This document shows positions 39,176-52,194 of a stretch of DNA of 64,000 nucleotides, one piece after another; the stretch's first letter is position 1, and each line of letters begins with the position of its first letter. The notes beneath the pieces were generated by a model that did no database searches, was not told where the DNA came from, and worked only from the letters and a program-made list of their open reading frames with translations. The position numbers were made by a program, and so were the translations under genes. This stretch comes from Stenotrophomonas maltophilia (GTDB lineage Bacteria; Pseudomonadota; Gammaproteobacteria; Xanthomonadales; Xanthomonadaceae). Location of the stretch: assembly GCA_009912235.1 (NCBI GenBank), contig WNDS01000004.1, positions 248,001-312,000 on the forward strand. The letters run 5' to 3'.

Positions 39176-39666
39176 TCAGCGGCCGTTGATCACGAAGTCG
39201 GCGATGATGCCGCTGGCGATGGCCGCCAGCAGCAGGTTGCCGCGGTCATCGCGGATCCAGCGGTGGCCGTATGGCGGGCGGCGCACGTTGTAGTAGCCGT
39301 AGTCGTTGACCACGTAGACCGGGCCGGAATAGTAGTTGCGGTAGGGGTAGCCCACGCGCCAGCCGTACCCGCCATAGCCACCGTAACGCGGCGGCGGCGG
39401 TGCCGGGCGGTACACCACCGCCGGCGGCGCCGGCCGGTAGTAGCCGTTGTTCCAGCGCTGCTCGCGGCGCCAGTCACGGCGGTCGTCGCGGTAATCGCGG
39501 TAGGCCTCCCGGCGGTCACGCTGCCACTGGCGCTGGTCCTGGCGCCAATCGCGCTGGTCCTGGCGCCACTGGCGGTGGTCGCGGTAATCGTCGGCGAAGG
39601 CGAGCTGATGGCGCCGAGGGCCAGTACAGAGGCCACGGCGGCGGCCACGACGTGATGGATGCACAT
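39176..39666 (-). pseudogene. RcnB-like periplasmic protein with frameshift at the signal cleavage site
   Basis: ATG 39666 (AGG 8 nt upstream) starts MCIHHVVAAAVASVLALGAISSP, a signal peptide. One base is then missing near 39595-39601, and the mature protein FADDYRDHRQWRQDQRDWRQ continues in another frame to the stop at 39176. Corrected length about 163 residues. The mature N-terminus is an Arg/Asp/Gln/Trp repeat; the C-terminal [27 protein letters not shown] is typical of RcnB-type envelope proteins, linked in E. coli to nickel/cobalt handling. As given, no exported product is made unless the frame is restored. Confidence 0.7.
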
Positions 39667-39823
39667 GATGAAAACCTCGGCGGATGGGTGTTGATGCCAT
39701 AGTGCGCTGGTTATCTGAACCGTTTCCGGCTGGAAACGCTTCCGTTCAGGCCTGCCCCGCCAGCATTCAGCCAGCGGCAGGCCCAGGCCATGTTACCCGG
39801 CGCGGGCGGTAAACGGTTCCGGC

Positions 39824-39829
39824 TATAAT
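39824..39829 (+). promoter_or_regulatory. Possible -10 box for ettA
   Basis: Perfect TATAAT, about 90 nt before the ettA ATG. No convincing -35 at the usual distance. Confidence 0.45.
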
Positions 39830-39917
39830 TGGGGGTATTCCATTCAGTCTGTGCCCGCCACCGCCACGGGATGTTCCCGCTGACGGACGGGCGCAGGGCC
39901 GCGCCTACGGAGACCGC

Positions 39918-41582
<1,665 letters not shown>

Positions 41583-41590
41583 GGCAACCG

Positions 41591-41620
41591 GAAAGGCCGC
41601 GCTCGCGCAGCCTTTCTCTT
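41591..41620 (+). terminator. Probable ettA terminator
   Basis: AAAGGC...GCCTTT hairpin followed by the T-rich CTCTTTCT. Moderately strong. Confidence 0.6.
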
Positions 41621-41627
41621 TCTGTGG

Positions 41628-41648
41628 GTCACCACCGTTGGTGGTGAC
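41628..41648 (+). promoter_or_regulatory. Perfect hairpin in front of the purine permease gene
   Basis: GTCACCACC-GTT-GGTGGTGAC (9-bp stem, 3-nt loop) followed by TCCTTATTATT. It is 23 nt before the permease ATG. It could be a second terminator for ettA or a leader attenuator. Confidence 0.5.
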
Positions 41649-41671
41649 TCCTTATTATTGTGAGAACCCCC

Positions 41672-42871
<1,200 letters not shown>

Positions 42872-42912
42872 GCGGGAGTTGTTGCTGGACAGCGGCCGGC
42901 ATTGACGGGTTC

Positions 42913-42985
42913 ATGAGGTTGCCGGCCAACGGCCGGCACTACCCGGCTTTTGGGATTGCGGGTCAACGGTCGGCATCGCCGAAAC
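42913..42985. repeat. REP-type palindromes after the permease
   Basis: TTGCCGGCCAACGGCCGGCA next to CTACC, then a degenerate GGTCAACGGTCGGCATCGCC. GTAG-tipped SMAG-like type. Confidence 0.55.
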
Positions 42986-43006
42986 CGGGCCGTTGTGGCG
43001 CGGCGG

Positions 43007-44170
43007 TCAGCGCTTTGGCTGCAGCTGGCCGTCGGCGGCGAAGCGCCAGCGGCCTTCGGCCCAGCCCAGGCCGAACAGGCTGAGCATCTGCGTGTAGTAG
43101 ACGGGCACGGCAGCGCGCTGCTGCGCGGCGCTGGGCAGGCTGTCCTGCAACGTGCGCGCCAGCGCCGTTTCGCCCTGCGCCAGCAGGTACGGCAGCAGCG
43201 CGGCACGGAAGCCGTCATTGCCCTCGCCCTGCCCCACCCCGCTGCGAGTATCGATCTTCTCCCACATGGCAGCGCCCGTGCGCAGCCGCTGCAGCGGGCC
43301 GGACAGCGCATCGAGCTGGCGGCGGAACAACGGGTCGCGCGGTGCGCTCATGCCTGCCCACGTGTAGCAGCGGATGGCGTCGTAGCTGCCCACCGCACCG
43401 TTGACCGGATCAGCCACGAAGGCACCGTCCTTCCACGCGGCCCAGTCGGGCGCGAAGCCGTGCGGGCTGCTCTGCTGCAGCAGCGCCACGGTGTTGTCGG
43501 CCAGCGCCTTCTATGGGCCGCTGCGATCGACGGCGGCAAAGCGGCGCAGCAGCGGCAGCGGCAGGTAGCTGGGGTTGACCCGGGTGGCGCCGTCGGCCAA
43601 GAACCCGTGCGGGCCGGGCAGCAGCATCGGGCCCAGCCCCTCAAGGATGGCAATCTCGCGCTCACGCACCTGCGCCAGCATGGCCATCGCGATGCGCTGG
43701 TACTCCGGCTGGCGCCACAGGCGCGCCGCTTCCAGCAGGGCGTAGGCCAGCCACAGGTCTGAATCGGACGCGGGGTTGGGGTCCAGCACCGACCAGCCGC
43801 CCTTGGCATCGCGGCCCCACAGCCAGGCCGGCAGCTGCGCGGCCATGTCACCGCCGGCCAGGTTGTCCTGGGTCCAGCGCAGCACGCGCGCGAAGCGCTC
43901 AGCATCGTTGGCCGCCAGTGCGAAGAACAGCGCGTAGGACTGGCCCTCGGAGGTGCTGCGCTGGTCGGCGTGGGTACGGTCGATCATGCGGCCGTCCTCG
44001 CTCAGGCTGCTGTCGCACAGCAGCTGCCAGGCCGGCCAGCCACGGCTGCCGCCGCTGGCGGCACAACCCGGTACGGCGATGGACAGCACCGGCAGTGCGG
44101 CCAGTGCCGCCAGCAGCCGGCGGCGGGAAACAGTGGCGACAGGCGGGGTGGCGACAGGCGGCATCAGCAT
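43007..44170 (-). pseudogene. bcsZ: Cellulase BcsZ, second copy (GH8 endoglucanase), internal amber
   Basis: Periplasmic endo-1,4-beta-glucanase of the cellulose machinery. ATG 44170 (an alternative ATG is two codons in) leads to a twin-arginine-like or Sec signal (VSRRRLLAALAALPVLSIAV). The GH8 core shows STSEGQSYALFFAL with the presumed catalytic Glu, LPAWLWGRDAKGG and NPSYLPLPLL. TAG at 43511-43513 follows RSGP, where the sister copy has Trp (KGPW). Read-through continues KALADNTVALLQQ to GSYDAIRCYTWAGM (presumed catalytic Asp) and a stop at 43007. 388 codons. It lies after bcsC at the end of the operon, 101 nt away. Confidence 0.85.
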
Positions 44171-44270
44171 CTCCGTGTGCAGGAACCGGGGCAGGAACCG
44201 GCCGGGCTGCAGGTATACCGCAGGCGGCGGGCGCGCCGCGTGCAGGCCTGCGTGCCCGGCCCGCTGCCGT

Positions 44271-47200
44271 TCATTCGCCGCCGGCGTACGGCGAGCGCAG
44301 CACCTGCGGGCGCATGCCCAGGCCCGAGCCCAGGCGGTCCAGCAGAAAGCGCAGGTACAGGCTGGTGCCGAACTGGCGGTAGTCGCGTGCGTTGTTCAGT
44401 TCCATGCGCCCGCCCAGGAACAGCTGGGTGGACAGCTGCCACTCGGCCGCCGCGCTGAGGTTGTAGGACACGCCGGTCTTGGTCTGCCCGGTGTAGACCG
44501 GCGCCACGTAGGTCGGGGTCAGGCCCAGCAGCGCGGCCATCGAGGCCGCATCGTAGGCGGCCTGCTGCAGCGCCGGGTCGGTCGGGAAGTAATCGGCCGC
44601 CTTTTCCTCGAAATGCTGCACGCCGATGCTGCCATCGACTTGCCAGGCCAGACGCGCGCGCTGATTGCGCCCTTTCCAGTGCACCGGGAAGCCCGCATCG
44701 AGATACCGCTGCGGGCTGAAGTAGCCGCCATGGCCATAGGTGAAACCGCTAAGGTTGCGTTCGTACTGCAGGGCAGTGACGTTCAGGCCGGCGGTGAGCG
44801 ACTGGTTGCTGGTTTCCAGCGCGTGCACGTACACGCCCAGGCCGATCTCGCTGCGTTCGTTGTTGGCCACGTTCTGGCCCTGCAGGCGGTGCCAGGACAG
44901 GTTGGCGTAGCCGCCGAGCAGGCCGTTGTCGAGCGTGCCGCCGATCTTGGCGCCGGTGGCGGTGACGCCGCCCCAGCGCTGGCCGGTGCGGTCGTCCTGC
45001 ACGCCGGAGAACGACAGCACGCTGTCGGTGACCGCGCGCCGCGAGGCCTCGCCCGACCAGGTGAAACCATCGCCGATGCGCCCTTCGTAGCCGATGCCGC
45101 CAACCACCTGGTTTTCCGAGAAGCCCAGCGGCGAGGTGCCGACATCGGCACGCAGGCCGCCGCGCTGGTAGCCCACCGAAATGCCGGCGCCGGTGGCGTC
45201 CTGCGCGGACATGCGGCGCGCGCCGGCGGCGTTGGCCACCATCGCGTACAGCGTGTCCTGGAAGGTGATCGGGCTCTGCCCGCCGTTCGCACCGCTGGCC
45301 AGTGCCTTCAGCTGCGCCTGTTCGCCGGCGGTCAGCCCGCGCGACAGGCCGCCGTTGTTCAGCAGCTGCTGGGCGATCTGGCTGATGGGCGTGTTGCCGA
45401 CATCGCGCGACAGCAGGTAGGCCGGCAGCGGATCGGCGAACAGCAGTGCCAGCGCGGCGGTGCGGCGCTCGGCGGCGGTCAGCGCGCCATCGGTCTGGTT
45501 GTAGAGCTCCTGGTAGCGGCCGTTCTCCAGGGCGCGCTGCTCGATCAGGTTGCGGGTGGCGTTGCTCTCGCCGCGGGTCAGCAGCGTCTGGTACAGCGAC
45601 GAGCCCACCAGCGTATCCACCGGCGTGCGGTCCGCGGCCAGGGCGCCGGACAGCGCGGCCTGCGGGCCACCGCCGAAGCGGCTGGCGGCGGCGTAGGTTT
45701 CATCCGGGCGGCCGGCATCGAGCACGGCCGGGGTGACGGCAATGATCAGCTTGCCATCGCCCACGGCGAAGCGCGCTTCCATCGGCACCTGCAGGTCATT
45801 CAGCTTGCCCTGCCCCGGCTCGCCGTCGCGGCTCCGGTAGCTGGCACCGACGGCCAGGCTGCTGCTGTTTTCCGCCTTGAGGTCGCGCAGTTCGGCCAGC
45901 ACACCGGTGCTGGCTGCAGGCGCGGGTGCGCGCCGGCTGCGGGCAGACTGGCCCGGCACCGGCAAGGCATCGACCAGCGCCGGGCCGCCGCGTGCGGCCG
46001 CCGGTTCGGGCAGGCCGGAGGCATCGAACAGCGGGCCCTGCACGCTGGTTCTGCCCGGCAGGCCGCTGCTGCCGACCGGCGCGGCGGCGGCCAGCGCATC
46101 GACAGCAGAGGGCAGCGGCAGGTCATCATTGCGCAGCGCGCGACTGGCAACGCCACGGTTCATGCCGGCGAACGGATTGAACGCACCGGCACCGCCGGCC
46201 AGCGCGGCATTGCGCGAGCGCGGCATGCCGGCGTCGGCGTAGCCGGACTGGCGCGCGGCGGCGGCCAGCGAGGCCTTGAAGTAGCTTTCGGCGCGGCGGT
46301 TCTTGCCAGCCGCACGGTAGACGCGGCCGGCACCGGCCAGCACGTCCGGCGAATCAGGGCCTTGGCCAGTGCCTGCTGCAGGTAGGTTTCGGCGGTGTCC
46401 ATGTCACGCAGCGAGGCGGCGCTGCTGGCGGCGGCTACCAGCGCATCGACGTCGCCCGGGCTGCGCTGCAGCTGCTGCTGGTACAGCGCCAGGGCCTGGC
46501 CGTGGTCGCCGGCGGCACTGTACAGGCGCGCCAGTGCGGCGATGTTGCGCGGGTCGTCGGGGTGTTCGGCCAGCGCCGGTGCCAGCACGCTGTAGGCCGC
46601 TTCCAGGTTGCCCTGCTCGCGCAGCGCATCGACCTGGCGCAGCACGTAGCCGGCGCGCAGGTCCTGCAGCCGCGCCTGTTGGCCGGCGTCGAGCTGTACC
46701 TGCGCCAGCTGGCGCAGCACGGCGGCCACTTCACCATCGCGGCCGGCACGCAGCAGCACCGAGGCGTACTGCAGGCGCGCCTCGGCGCTGGGGTTGTCGC
46801 CCTGCAGCAGGCTGCGGGCCAGGGTCATGGCGCGCTCGCTGCTGCCGATGTCCGCATAGGCGCCGGCCAGCGCCGCCACCAGTTCTGGGTTGTGGGCCTG
46901 GTTGCCAAGCGATGCTTCGGTACGCGCCAGCAGCAGCTGCGCTTCACCGGTGCGCTGGCGCTGGGCCAGACTGCGCGCCTGCGCGCCCTGCGCCTGCACC
47001 AGGGCCACGGTGCGCAGTGCCTCGATCTCGGCCGTGCGCGCGTTGGCCGGAATCTGGTCGAGCAGCGTGAGCATGCGCGGCCACTGCTGGCGCTCCTGCG
47101 CGAACAGCGCCTGCGCCTGCAGTGCCTCCACCGATGCCTCGGCACCCGGGGCGGCCAGCTCGGCCATCACCCGGTCGGCTTCGCCCGGCTGGCCCATGCG

Positions 47201-48701
47201 CTGGTACAGGCGCGCCAGTTCGAGCCGCAGCCAGGGATCGCCCGGCTGCGCCAGCAGCGCGTCCTCCAGTCCCACCTGCGTCATCTGCAGGCTGCCACCG
47301 GCGATGGCTTCCTGCGCGCGGGCGCGGGCCAGGTTGGCGCGCAGCACGCCACGGCCACCGGCCTTTTCCTGCTGCGCGGGGGTCATGCGTTCCATCATCA
47401 CGGCCGCTTCTTCGGCCTGGCCCTGCCGCCCGAGCAGGCCCGCCAGGCCCTGCAGCGCGCCGGCGTTGCCGGCCTCCAGTTCCAGGGCCTTGCGGTAGTT
47501 GCGTTCGGCAGCGGCGGGGTCGGTGCCCTCCTGCAGCTGCGCCAGCGCCACGTAACCGGCCGGCTGCTTCGGCTGCAGGCTGATGGCCTGCTGCACGCGT
47601 GCCAGCGCATCGGCGCCGCGCTGCCCGCGCACCTGCTGCAGGGTCAGCCAGTAGCGCGCGCTGTCGGCGGCACTGCGCCATTTTCCATCGCGGGCCACGG
47701 CCTGGTTGAGCAGTTCATTGGCTTCTTCAAAACGTTCCTGGCGCAGGCGCACCGAACCGAGGCCGCCGAGCGCACCGGCATCGCGCGGGCGCGCGCAGCA
47801 CCTGCGCGAAGCGGCTTTCGGCCTGCGCCAGCTGGTTGTTGTCCAGCGCGCGGAAGGCTTCACCCAGCAGGCGCTGGTTGGGGTCAACCGCAGCGGCGGC
47901 GGTGCTGGCCTGTTCGCGCAGCTGGCCGGCCTTGGTGGCCACTTCGCGATCGTTCGGCTGCGCGGCCAGGAAGGCCTGGTACAGCGGCGCATCGGCCGCG
48001 CCGGCGTTGAGCCACAGCAGTGCCTGGCGCCACGCGGCGCGCGCGGGGCCGCCGGTGTCCTGGCGCTGGCTGAGCGCGCTGAGCTGGCTGATGCCATCGC
48101 GACGGCTGGGTTCGCGGTAGGTCAGCACCTGCGCCAGGGCCAGCCGCGCCGACGGCGTGTCATTGCGCCCGACCAGTTTCTGCAGGCCGTCACGCGCACG
48201 GCTCCAGCCTTCCGGCGTGCCGGCCAGCACCTGGTAGTACTCCAGCGCCAGATCATCCGGCGGCGGGCTGCCGGCGAACGCCTGGTCGTAGCTGCGCACC
48301 GCATCGACATAGCGACCGGCCGCTGCCGAACGGCGCGCGGCCTGCAGCGGGTTGTCGCCGCCGCCGGAACCACCGCCCAGGGCCAGGCGCAGGCGCGCGG
48401 TCTGCGGCGCCTGTGCGTGGCGCGTCTGCAGCTGCTGCAGGCGCTTCTGTGCCTCGGCACGGCGCCCCTGGTTGAGGTCGATCAGGCCCAGGCCGAGCAG
48501 CGCATCGGGCTGGTTGGCATCGGCGGGCAGCAGCTTGCGCCAGGTATCGGCGGCCAGGTCTTCGCGGCCCTGGTCGTGCCAGTAGTTGCCTTGGTTGACC
48601 AGCTGCTGCACCGAGGCGCTCTGCGCCCAGACCAGCATGGTCAGCACACACAGGTCGAGCAGGCCGACCAGGCACAGCGGCTTCAGGTGTTTGCGGAACA
48701 T
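44271..48701 (-). pseudogene. bcsC: Cellulose export protein BcsC (TPR plus outer-membrane barrel), two compensating frameshifts
   Basis: Carries cellulose through the periplasm and outer membrane. ATG 48701 gives MFRKHLKPLCLVGLLDLCVLTMLVWAQS (signal). A long TPR array follows (NQGNYWHDQGREDLAADTWRKLL and many repeats), then the C-terminal BcsC barrel (VGASYRSRDGEPGQGKLNDL to RSPYAGGE). The frame is lost twice: one C too many near 47790-47800 (AQVLR, then PRDAGALGGLGSVRLRQERF in frame 2), and one C too few near 46345-46355 (QQALAKA, then SPDVLAGAGRVYRAAG). Net length stays a multiple of three, 1476 residues corrected. The stretch between the two shifts is fully open in its own frame, so either sequencing error or recent mutation is possible. 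Confidence 0.85.
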
Positions 48702-49846
48702 GCAGTACTCCAGGCAGGCAGCAGTCGCCCGTCGGCGGAAAAGCGGTAGCGGCGGTCCAGCCAGCCTTTGCCGAACAGGACTAGTGCGCGTTCGTAGTAG
48801 TTCAGATCGTTGGCGGCGGCCACGCGGGCCTGCTGCACCTTCAGCAGTGCCGGCTGCGCGGACGCCGCCAGGTACGGCAGCAGGGCGGCGGCGAAGCCCG
48901 CCGGCGCGGTGCCGGTGCCCACGCCGGTGCGCACCAGCACCTTTTCGGCCATACGCGCCTGCGCGCGCAGCATGCCGGCCGGGCCGGACAGGCCCTGCAG
49001 CAGGCGGCGACGCAGCGGGTCGGCGCTGTCGACCATGCCGGCCCACAGGTAGCAGCGGATGGCGTCGTAGCTGCCCAGATCGCCCTTGTCGGCGTCGGTG
49101 ACGAAGGCACGGCCGTTCCAGGCCACCCAGTCCGGTGCGAAGCCGACCGGTGCACTGGCTTCCAGCAGGGCCACGCTGCGTTCGGCCATGTGTGCCCACG
49201 GACCCTTCGGGTCGACCGCCGCGAAGCGGCGCAGCACGAACAGCGGCAGGTAGCTGGGGTTGAGCGTCCAGCGCTCGGCACGGGTGAAACCGGCGTTGCC
49301 CGGCAGCAGTATCGGGCCGAAGCCGGGCAGCTCGGCCACTTCGGCCTTGTGCATCAGCGCCAGCATCTGGCGGCCGGCATCGTGCAGGCCCGGGCGCTTC
49401 CACAGCCGGCCCGCTTCCAGCAGCGCGTAGGCGATCCACAGCTCGCCGTCGGCGGCGGTGTTGGGGTCCAGCAAGCGGAACTGGCCGCTGGCATCACGCC
49501 CCCACAGCCAGGCCGGCAGGTTCAGGTCCGGGCGGCCAGCGCACAGGTGGCGGCGGGTCCAGCCCAGCACGCGGTCGAACAGCACCGGGTCGTTGTCCAC
49601 CAGCGCGAAGAACAGCGCGTAGGACTGCGACTCGGAGGTGCTGTGCAGATCCTTGTTGAGGAAATCCACCACCCGGCCATCGGCTTCTATATGGCGCTGC
49701 ACGAAGCTGCGCCACTCGCGCCACGGGCCCGGGCACGGCGGCAGGCTGACCGCCTGGGCCATACCGGGCAGCAGCGTGGTCGCCGCGGTGCCGGCCAGCA
49801 GCCGCATGAAGCGGCGGCGCGAGGTGTCCTGCAACGGCATTCCCAT
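48683..49846 (-). CDS. bcsZ: Cellulase BcsZ, first copy (GH8 endoglucanase)
   Basis: Intact endoglucanase, 387 residues from ATG 49846, 2 nt after the bcsB stop. The leader TSRRRFMRLLAGTAATTLLP fits the twin-arginine pattern (S-R-R-x-F-x-R) and is followed by a hydrophobic stretch and AQA. The catalytic-acid region reads STSESQSYALFFAL, the base region GSYDAIRCYLWAGM; WGRDASGQFRLLDPN and LNPSYLPLFVLRRF are conserved. Compared with the other copy, Gly after the catalytic Glu is Ser. Its 3' end overlaps bcsC by 19 nt. BcsZ trims nascent cellulose and is needed for normal export in other bacteria. Confidence 0.93.
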   Translation of the reverse strand: MGMPLQDTSRRRFMRLLAGTAATTLLPGMAQAVSLPPCPGPWREWRSFVQRHIEADGRVVDFLNKDLHSTSESQSYALFFALVDNDPVLFDRVLGWTRRHLCAGRPDLNLPAWLWGRDASGQFRLLDPNTAADGELWIAYALLEAGRLWKRPGLHDAGRQMLALMHKAEVAELPGFGPILLPGNAGFTRAERWTLNPSYLPLFVLRRFAAVDPKGPWAHMAERSVALLEASAPVGFAPDWVAWNGRAFVTDADKGDLGSYDAIRCYLWAGMVDSADPLRRRLLQGLSGPAGMLRAQARMAEKVLVRTGVGTGTAPAGFAAALLPYLAASAQPALLKVQQARVAAANDLNYYERALVLFGKGWLDRRYRFSADGRLLPAWSTACSANT

Positions 49847-49848
49847 GC

Positions 49849-52194
49849 TCAGCCGCCACCCTGTGCCAGGCGGCGGCGGGCCTGGCGCACCAGCAGCCAG
49901 CGTGCCAGCAGGGCCAGCAGCAGGCAGCACAGGCCCACCAGCAGGCCCAGCCACAGGGGATTGTGCGCGAAGTACCAGCGCGCCCAGGTCAGCGGCGGCA
50001 GGTGGCCCACGTAGTAGGTCTGGTTGCCGGACATGCTGCGCACGGTGGTCTTGTGCAGCAGCACGGCGCTGCCCTGGAAATCACGCAGCTTGTCCGGGTC
50101 GAACCAGGCCTCGAACAGGCGCCCGACCTGGCCGGGATTTTCGGCCAGGATCGCCACCACGCTGCGCCCGGCATGCAGCGGCGATTCGAAGCCGAGCATC
50201 ACCACGTCGTCCGGGTCCGGGCGCAGGCCCACTTCGGCCACCGACGGCAGGTCGGTACGCCGCGCGTCGGGCGAGAGGAAGCTGGGCAGGTGGCCGGTCA
50301 GCCAGTCGGACAGGGCGAAGCTGCGCTGCTGCGCGCCCTCGCCGATGGGCATGTGCGCGGCCCATTCGGTGAACAGCGGCTGGGTGCGGCGCGAGCCGGA
50401 CACCAGCAGGTCCAGATCCGGGTTGGCGGCCACGCCGGCCGCGCGCAGGAAGCGGTTGCCCAGCGCCGGGTAGCCGGTGGCTGCGCCCATGCGGCCCAGC
50501 ACGGTCAGTGCGTTGCCCACGTCTTCGGCAGTGAAGGCATCGGGCAGCACCACCGCCGATTCGGACAGGTCGGCCATGCGCGTGAACGGGAAGCCGGCGT
50601 TGCCGAACGCGGCCAGGTTGGGCATGGCCATGTAGTGGTGGAAGCCGCGCAGGTCGATGCTGGAATCGCCATCGATGGCCGCCGACACGTCCGGGAAGGT
50701 GTTCTTGCATTCGCCGGCCTGCGGGCGGTCGAAGAATAAGTGGAAGCGCAGCTGGCTGCTGGAGGAGAACGGGCCGGCGGGCAGCATCACCTTCTGTGCG
50801 ATCGGCATCTGGCCGCGCACCTTTAGCTTGTTCCACAGCTTTTCCGGCATGGTCTGCGCGCGTGGCAGGCCATCCAGCGGCAGCGTGGTGACGAAGGCAT
50901 CGTTGATGTTGATGTTCAACGCCGACTTGTCGGCACCTTCAGGCAGCGTGTAGCGGTAGCGCAGGTCCAGCGGGATGCCCTGCTGGCGCCACACGAACAG
51001 GTCCGGCGGCAGCTGCAGGCCGATGCGGATCAGGTCCGGGTGGTAGCCCACCACGTTCAGTTCGCTGGTACGCGAGACCAGTTCGTCAAAGCGCACCGGG
51101 CGGTCGCTGGGAATCCAGTTCGGCGCGTCGTACGGCTTGCGCGCCGCGGCTGGCTTGAAGCTGTCGATGCTGGCGCTCGGGCCGGACAGCGGTGCGCCCA
51201 GCGCCAGTGCAGAGGCGGCGGTGCGCAGTTCGGCATCGTCGCGGCCCATCACCAGCAGCAGCTTGCCGTTGGGGTCGCTGGGATGGGTCACCACGGCCAC
51301 GGTGGGCCGGGCTACCTGCGCCAGGTCCAGGCCCTGCACGGTCTTGCCGGCGGTGGCCAGCACCACCGCGTTGCCCTGCGCCGGCAGCACGTCCGGGCTG
51401 GGGCTGAAGCGCGCACCGCGGTAGCCGGCCAGTGCGCCGAAACACGAGGAAACGATGCCGGCGGCATGCAGCGTGCCGGCGCTCGGCTGGCCGGCGTACA
51501 CGAACGGCAGATCGAGGCGGCGGGTATCGCGCGCGTCGAAGAACGGCACCGGCAGCAGCGACAGATCGTTGTTCAGCTGCAGCGGCAGCCAGCCCAGTTC
51601 AAGGTAGCTGCTACTGTCGATGTTGGCCCACAGGCTGGTGTGGTCGGGGTCTTCGCACTCGCGGGTGTAGTGGCCGATCAGCTGCAGGTTGATGCGGTTG
51701 TAGTCGATGATCAGCCGCGGATCGACATCGAGGTCGCGCTCGATCACCTTGCCCGCCTGTTCGGTGGACACCGGCAGCGTGGCCACGGTGACGTCGTTGA
51801 CGGTGACCTTCAGGTGCGAGAGGTCCGGCAGCAGCGACGGCGAGTAGCTGTACTTCAGGTGCAGCGAGGCGCGGTCGACCACCTGGTCGCTGCGCACCGA
51901 GAACGGCACGCCGGCGGTGCCCTGGATACCGCGCAGGGTGATCTCGTAATCGATGCCCAGCTGTTTGAGCGTGGCCCGGCTCTGCTGCATCGAGGCCGGT
52001 GCGGGCACGACGTTGGCCGGCAGCGTGGCGGCAGGTGCGGCCGGTGCGGCAACCGGAGCCGCGCCGACGCCGGGTGCGGGCGCAGCCGCGTCCTGGGCCT
52101 GCACCGCCACCCACGGCAGGGCCAGCGCGAACGCCACCACGGTGGCACGCGGGCGCAGCCGCAGGCGGCCCATGCGGAAAACACGACGGGTCAT
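49849..52194 (-). CDS. bcsB: Cellulose synthase regulatory subunit BcsB
   Basis: Periplasmic partner of BcsA, anchored by one C-terminal helix. 781 residues: a signal peptide (RATVVAFALALPWVAVQAQD), an Ala/Pro linker, then carbohydrate-binding and ferredoxin-like domains in duplicate (SVRSDQVVDRASLHLKYSYS; CKNTFPDVSAAIDGDSSIDL). The C-terminal amphipathic helix and membrane segment are NPLWLGLLVGLCCLLLALLA, with a positive end (RQARRRLAQ). The start overlaps the bcsA stop by 4 nt. Intact. Confidence 0.94.
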   Translation of the reverse strand: MTRRVFRMGRLRLRPRATVVAFALALPWVAVQAQDAAAPAPGVGAAPVAAPAAPAATLPANVVPAPASMQQSRATLKQLGIDYEITLRGIQGTAGVPFSVRSDQVVDRASLHLKYSYSPSLLPDLSHLKVTVNDVTVATLPVSTEQAGKVIERDLDVDPRLIIDYNRINLQLIGHYTRECEDPDHTSLWANIDSSSYLELGWLPLQLNNDLSLLPVPFFDARDTRRLDLPFVYAGQPSAGTLHAAGIVSSCFGALAGYRGARFSPSPDVLPAQGNAVVLATAGKTVQGLDLAQVARPTVAVVTHPSDPNGKLLLVMGRDDAELRTAASALALGAPLSGPSASIDSFKPAAARKPYDAPNWIPSDRPVRFDELVSRTSELNVVGYHPDLIRIGLQLPPDLFVWRQQGIPLDLRYRYTLPEGADKSALNININDAFVTTLPLDGLPRAQTMPEKLWNKLKVRGQMPIAQKVMLPAGPFSSSSQLRFHLFFDRPQAGECKNTFPDVSAAIDGDSSIDLRGFHHYMAMPNLAAFGNAGFPFTRMADLSESAVVLPDAFTAEDVGNALTVLGRMGAATGYPALGNRFLRAAGVAANPDLDLLVSGSRRTQPLFTEWAAHMPIGEGAQQRSFALSDWLTGHLPSFLSPDARRTDLPSVAEVGLRPDPDDVVMLGFESPLHAGRSVVAILAENPGQVGRLFEAWFDPDKLRDFQGSAVLLHKTTVRSMSGNQTYYVGHLPPLTWARWYFAHNPLWLGLLVGLCCLLLALLARWLLVRQARRRLAQGGG

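Noticed and set aside
39715..39760. Palindromic-looking stretch upstream of ettA (CCGTTTCCGGCTGGAAACGC)
   Set aside because: Short and imperfect, not repeated elsewhere in the window; too weak to call a terminator or operator.
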